DNA from: Candidatus Colivivens caballi
Lineage (GTDB): Bacteria; Bacteroidota; Bacteroidia; Bacteroidales; Bacteroidaceae
Length of the DNA stretch: 64,000 nucleotides
Direction: 5' to 3'
Assembly: GCA_018065565.1 (NCBI GenBank)
Contig: JAGHSZ010000022.1
Location: 21,792-85,791, forward strand
In this document: positions 60,984-64,000 of the stretch, in pieces
Numbering within the stretch: position 1 is the first letter of the stretch
Layout of the letters: the number at the start of each line of letters is the position of its first letter
Notes under the pieces: model-generated
The model's database searches: none
Seen by the model: the letters and a program-made list of their open reading frames with translations, nothing else
What the model was told of the DNA's origin: nothing
Translations under genes and position numbers: made by a program

Positions 60984-63900
60984 TCTTCAGCATCTTCTTT
61001 CCGTTCTTGATCACGATGCCCTTGTAGTTGTCGTTTACACGAACACCATTAAGGTTGTAGATTGCATCGTCACCATTCTGCATTATGAATTCTGCATTAT
61101 AAATTGCACTCGCCTCGTCCTCAAACTGGAAGGTGAATGCCTTGGCACCAAACGAAGCGTTCAGAGTCAGGTATGCCTTGTGTGCATCAATAGACTTGTC
61201 TTTCCATAGGTAGAAGCCCACGCCGTACTGACCGAGGGAGAGTGCATAGTCGTTTGTGCCGAGAGTCTTTGCAACATCAGTACCAAGGAGTTTGTTGTCT
61301 GTGCTCTTGGTTGCCGTCGTTGTGGTAGCAATCAGGTCAAACTGCTTCTTCGTTGCGGTGTTGTCCTCCGTGGTCAGTCGCAGTATTACTGCTTCACCGG
61401 CAGGGATGATGCCACCTGCTATTGCCGTCAGTTTCAGCACGCTTCCATCCACTGCACCTGTATAGGCAGTCACGCCACTTGGTACGCTGTATGCCTTCTT
61501 GTCTGAATGGAATGTGGAATAGTAGTTTGCTTTGTTGTTAGGGTCTTGGTTAACCGTTATGTTGAAGACCTCCGTTATGGTTACATATTGTCTGCCAGCC
61601 AGACTTTCTACTAAGTCGGAATGATTATTTTCAATCACAGTTGTAGGAGGATTGTTGCCGTCGGCTTTCAAGGTAAGGATAGTAGCCACGAAGATATCAG
61701 AAGCAGCAGTACCGCCATTTCCGCTACCGATGCCGGCAGCATGCATTCCTCCGTTTGCCGTAACCGTACCACCATTGATGATGATGTTGGAGCCTTGTCC
61801 ACCCTCGAATATTATAAGTCCGGCATTTCCGCCACCAATGCCGGCAGCATTCAATCCGCCGGTTACCGTAACCGTACCGCCATTGATGGTAATGTAAGAG
61901 CCGTTACCTCCAAATCCGCCACCGATACCAGCACCATCATTTCCGCCATTTGCCGTAACCGTACCGCCATTGATGGTGATGTTGGAGCCGGAACCACTTG
62001 CTCCGCCACCGATGCCAGCACTACCACCTCTACCATTTGCCGTAACCGTACCGCCATTGATGGTGATGTTAGAGCCGGCACCCCTGTTTCCGCCACCGAT
62101 GCCGGCACCATAACTTTTACTATTAGCCTTAACTATACCGCCATTGATGGTGATGTTAGAACCGTCACCCTGATCTCCACCACCGATACCGGCACTATAT
62201 TTTCCTCCGGTTGCAATGAGTTGGCCAGATTGAGCGGCTTGACCGTAGATAGTAAGAGAGTTGCCTTCGTCAGACACTCGGATACCTGCTTCATTATCTG
62301 CTCCCGTTGCCGTGAGTTTGGCCCCATCGGCAAGGATGAGGTGAACGTCACCTTGGCAGATTGCACCTCCAAAGAGTATCTCATCCTCGTTTGATACAAC
62401 GTACCAAGTTGGCTTGCCTGGCTCACCCCAAGTGACAGGAGAGGAATGACTGAGAACTACGTTAGCCTTGACTGTCTGCTCTTCACCATTCTCATCGATA
62501 TATGTAACTTCTTTTTCTTCAGGAGCAGGCTCTGGTTCAATGGTTGCAAAGCGTTTGCCAGCAAAACCGCTTGCGAGGTCTAAATCTGTATAATTACCAA
62601 TCACATACATAGTTTCCTCAGTATTACCTGCCTTTACAAGGAGGTTTTTTGCCACGAAGATGTTTGAAGAAGCGGCACCATCCATTCCGCTGCCGATACC
62701 GGCTGCATCCCGTCCACCGTTAGCCGTAACCGTACCGTCATTGATGGTGATGTTGGAACCGGAACCGTGATCTCCACCACCGATACCCGCAGCATTTGAA
62801 CCACCGTTTGCCGTAACTGTACCGCCATTGATGGTGATGTTAGAGCCGGAACCATATGCTCCGCCACCGATGCCGGCACCTTCGCTTCCGCTGTTTGCCC
62901 TAACCGTACCGCCATTGATGGTGATGTAAGAGCCACAGCCTTTCAGTCCTCCACCGATGCCGGCATCTCCGCCTATCGACGTAACCGTACCGCCATTGAT
63001 GGTGATGTAAGAGCCAGAACCCAAACGTCCGCCACCGATACCGGCAGATGAACCTTTTGCCGTAACCGTACCGCCATTGATGGTGATGTTAGAGCCGGAA
63101 CAACCTTCTCCTCCACCGATGCCGGCAACGCCACTCGGACCGATTGCTTCGAGTTGTCCCGATTGAGCGGTTTGGCCGTAGATAGCGAGTGAGTTGCCTG
63201 CACCGGACACTTGGATACCAGGAGTGTAAATGTAATTTGGATAATCAGAATAATCTGCTATTCCCGTTGCGGTGAGTTTAGCACCATCGGCAAGGATGAG
63301 GTTGACATTTCCAGCGCAGATGGCACCCTGGGAGAGTTTCACATCTTTGCCGGTAACGACATACCAAGTCTCTTTGCCAGCCTCGCCCCAAGTAACAGGA
63401 GTGGCACAGGAGGTAACTACGTAAGCGTTGACTGTTTCGGTTTCCCAATCCTTAACACCCTTTGTGACATCATCAGGGTCGTTATACACTGGGTAAACGT
63501 AAGAAGCGGAAGCATACTTCTCGTATCTTGCATAAACCGAAATAGCGGCATCCGTTACCATGACGGTATAGGTCTGATTGTTTACGCCTGTGGTGATATG
63601 GGTATCAAAGGTGCTTTCTTCATAGAAGCCCCAAAGACCATAGCTATCTGCCGTGCGGTCAGCAGCGGTGAAGGTGATTTGAGTGCCAGCCTCAATTTCT
63701 GCACCACTGGCAAACGCAGGGCTGACAGTGATATTGTCGCCGTAAGTGACAGCAACCTTCATAGGTTCGACAGTTACATTTAGCTTGCCCTCCAAGCTGG
63801 TTGCGAGGTCGGAACCTGTATTTTCAATTACATCAGTAGGAGTTTTGCTGCTACCTGCTTTCACGATACACCAAGTAACCACGAAGATGTTGGAAGACGG

Positions 63901-64000
63901 GGTCGTGGCATTTTCGCCATTACCAATACCATCAGAGCCATCTCCACCTCTCGCCGTAACCGTACCGCCGTTGATGGTGATATTAGAACCGTTACCACGA
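60979..64000 (-). CDS. Large repetitive surface protein (N-terminus beyond the window)
   Basis: At least 1007 residues of an exported surface protein; the frame is open to the right edge. It has three modules, each with strings like LILADGAKLTATG, GNSLTIYGQ and AQSGQL and then a run of about 28-residue repeats built on GSNITINGGTVTANGG followed by AAGIGGG (five complete in each of the two full modules and one at the edge), closed by SNIFVAKNLLVKAG-like ends. The repeats should form a beta-helix. The C-terminus has a further beta domain, then IYNLNGVRVNDNYKGIVIKN followed by GKKMLKR. Repeats are near-identical at DNA level, so copy number may vary between strains. Adhesin-like role is inferred. 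Confidence 0.85.
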   Translation of the reverse strand, partial: RGNGSNITINGGTVTARGGDGSDGIGNGENATTPSSNIFVVTWCIVKAGSSKTPTDVIENTGSDLATSLEGKLNVTVEPMKVAVTYGDNITVSPAFASGAEIEAGTQITFTAADRTADSYGLWGFYEESTFDTHITTGVNNQTYTVMVTDAAISVYARYEKYASASYVYPVYNDPDDVTKGVKDWETETVNAYVVTSCATPVTWGEAGKETWYVVTGKDVKLSQGAICAGNVNLILADGAKLTATGIADYSDYPNYIYTPGIQVSGAGNSLAIYGQTAQSGQLEAIGPSGVAGIGGGEGCSGSNITINGGTVTAKGSSAGIGGGRLGSGSYITINGGTVTSIGGDAGIGGGLKGCGSYITINGGTVRANSGSEGAGIGGGAYGSGSNITINGGTVTANGGSNAAGIGGGDHGSGSNITINDGTVTANGGRDAAGIGSGMDGAASSNIFVAKNLLVKAGNTEETMYVIGNYTDLDLASGFAGKRFATIEPEPAPEEKEVTYIDENGEEQTVKANVVLSHSSPVTWGEPGKPTWYVVSNEDEILFGGAICQGDVHLILADGAKLTATGADNEAGIRVSDEGNSLTIYGQAAQSGQLIATGGKYSAGIGGGDQGDGSNITINGGIVKANSKSYGAGIGGGNRGAGSNITINGGTVTANGRGGSAGIGGGASGSGSNITINGGTVTANGGNDGAGIGGGFGGNGSYITINGGTVTVTGGLNAAGIGGGNAGLIIFEGGQGSNIIINGGTVTANGGMHAAGIGSGNGGTAASDIFVATILTLKADGNNPPTTVIENNHSDLVESLAGRQYVTITEVFNITVNQDPNNKANYYSTFHSDKKAYSVPSGVTAYTGAVDGSVLKLTAIAGGIIPAGEAVILRLTTEDNTATKKQFDLIATTTTATKSTDNKLLGTDVAKTLGTNDYALSLGQYGVGFYLWKDKSIDAHKAYLTLNASFGAKAFTFQFEDEASAIYNAEFIMQNGDDAIYNLNGVRVNDNYKGIVIKNGKKMLKR

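Overview
The window is a chromosomal segment from a Bacteroidales bacterium, most likely Prevotella or a close relative. The evidence is many lipoprotein signal peptides ending in a lipobox Cys, proteins ending in an 'INGKKVLIK'-like tail, Bacteroides-type promoters (TTTG, 19-21 nt, TAnnTTTG), weak Shine-Dalgarno use, an acetate kinase/phosphotransacetylase pair, and plant cell-wall enzymes of rumen/gut type. I saw no rRNA, tRNA, prophage, insertion sequence or CRISPR array.

Layout. 1-3455: start of recN (runs off the left edge) and an MBOAT acyltransferase plus SGNH-like partner, both leftward. 4062-7581: rightward group of a lipoprotein with a zincin-like motif, a small secreted protein, a cyclophilin-type lipoprotein and an RluA-type pseudouridine synthase. 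7775-9272: fabG and a TetR regulator, leftward. 9764-15291: porin-like protein followed by a complete potABCD-type ABC importer. 15520-16583: ECF sigma factor with a membrane protein. 16738-19942: ackA, pta and proC, leftward. 20155: 2[4Fe-4S] ferredoxin. 20784-28898, leftward: Mfa2-like lipoprotein, hisS, glycerate kinase, S41 peptidase, DUF3316 protein and parC. 29190-47476: a pectin/xylan CAZyme cluster with GH28, GH78, a multidomain glycosidase, PL11 and GH10, plus an ABC exporter inside the PL11 operon and a FadL-type channel; no SusC/SusD or hybrid two-component sensor is present. 47595-50460: lpxH, a SufT-like factor, radC and a GT2 glycosyltransferase. 50813-58128: ECF sigma factor, fmt, a CLC channel, a YrdC-domain protein, prfC and gap. 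58213-60307: two tiny genes, a hairpin-rich leader and a membrane-anchored AraC regulator. 60792-64000: a 45-residue peptide gene and a very repetitive surface protein that runs off the right edge.

The most unusual content is in the gaps. Three large intergenic blocks (3690-3905, 30549-30855, 60340-60661) are built from the same palindromic words (GGTGTACACC, CGAGCGCTCG, CGTGCATACG-like), with word centres exactly 22 nt apart apart from rare 1-nt slips. A fourth block (50563-50716) has eight 22-nt units built on AGTACT, and a fifth family (20445-20560 and 42970-43096) has a 21-nt period. A second class of degenerate tandem arrays has periods of exactly 7, 8 or 9 nt, and these sit inside transcription units, usually immediately after a stop codon. 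I know of no description of this combined pattern. The other main candidates are the structured leader with a Cys-rich upstream ORF ahead of the AraC gene (58678-59129), three unannotated small genes, and a beta-clamp-like QLTLF motif at the extreme C-terminus of ParC.
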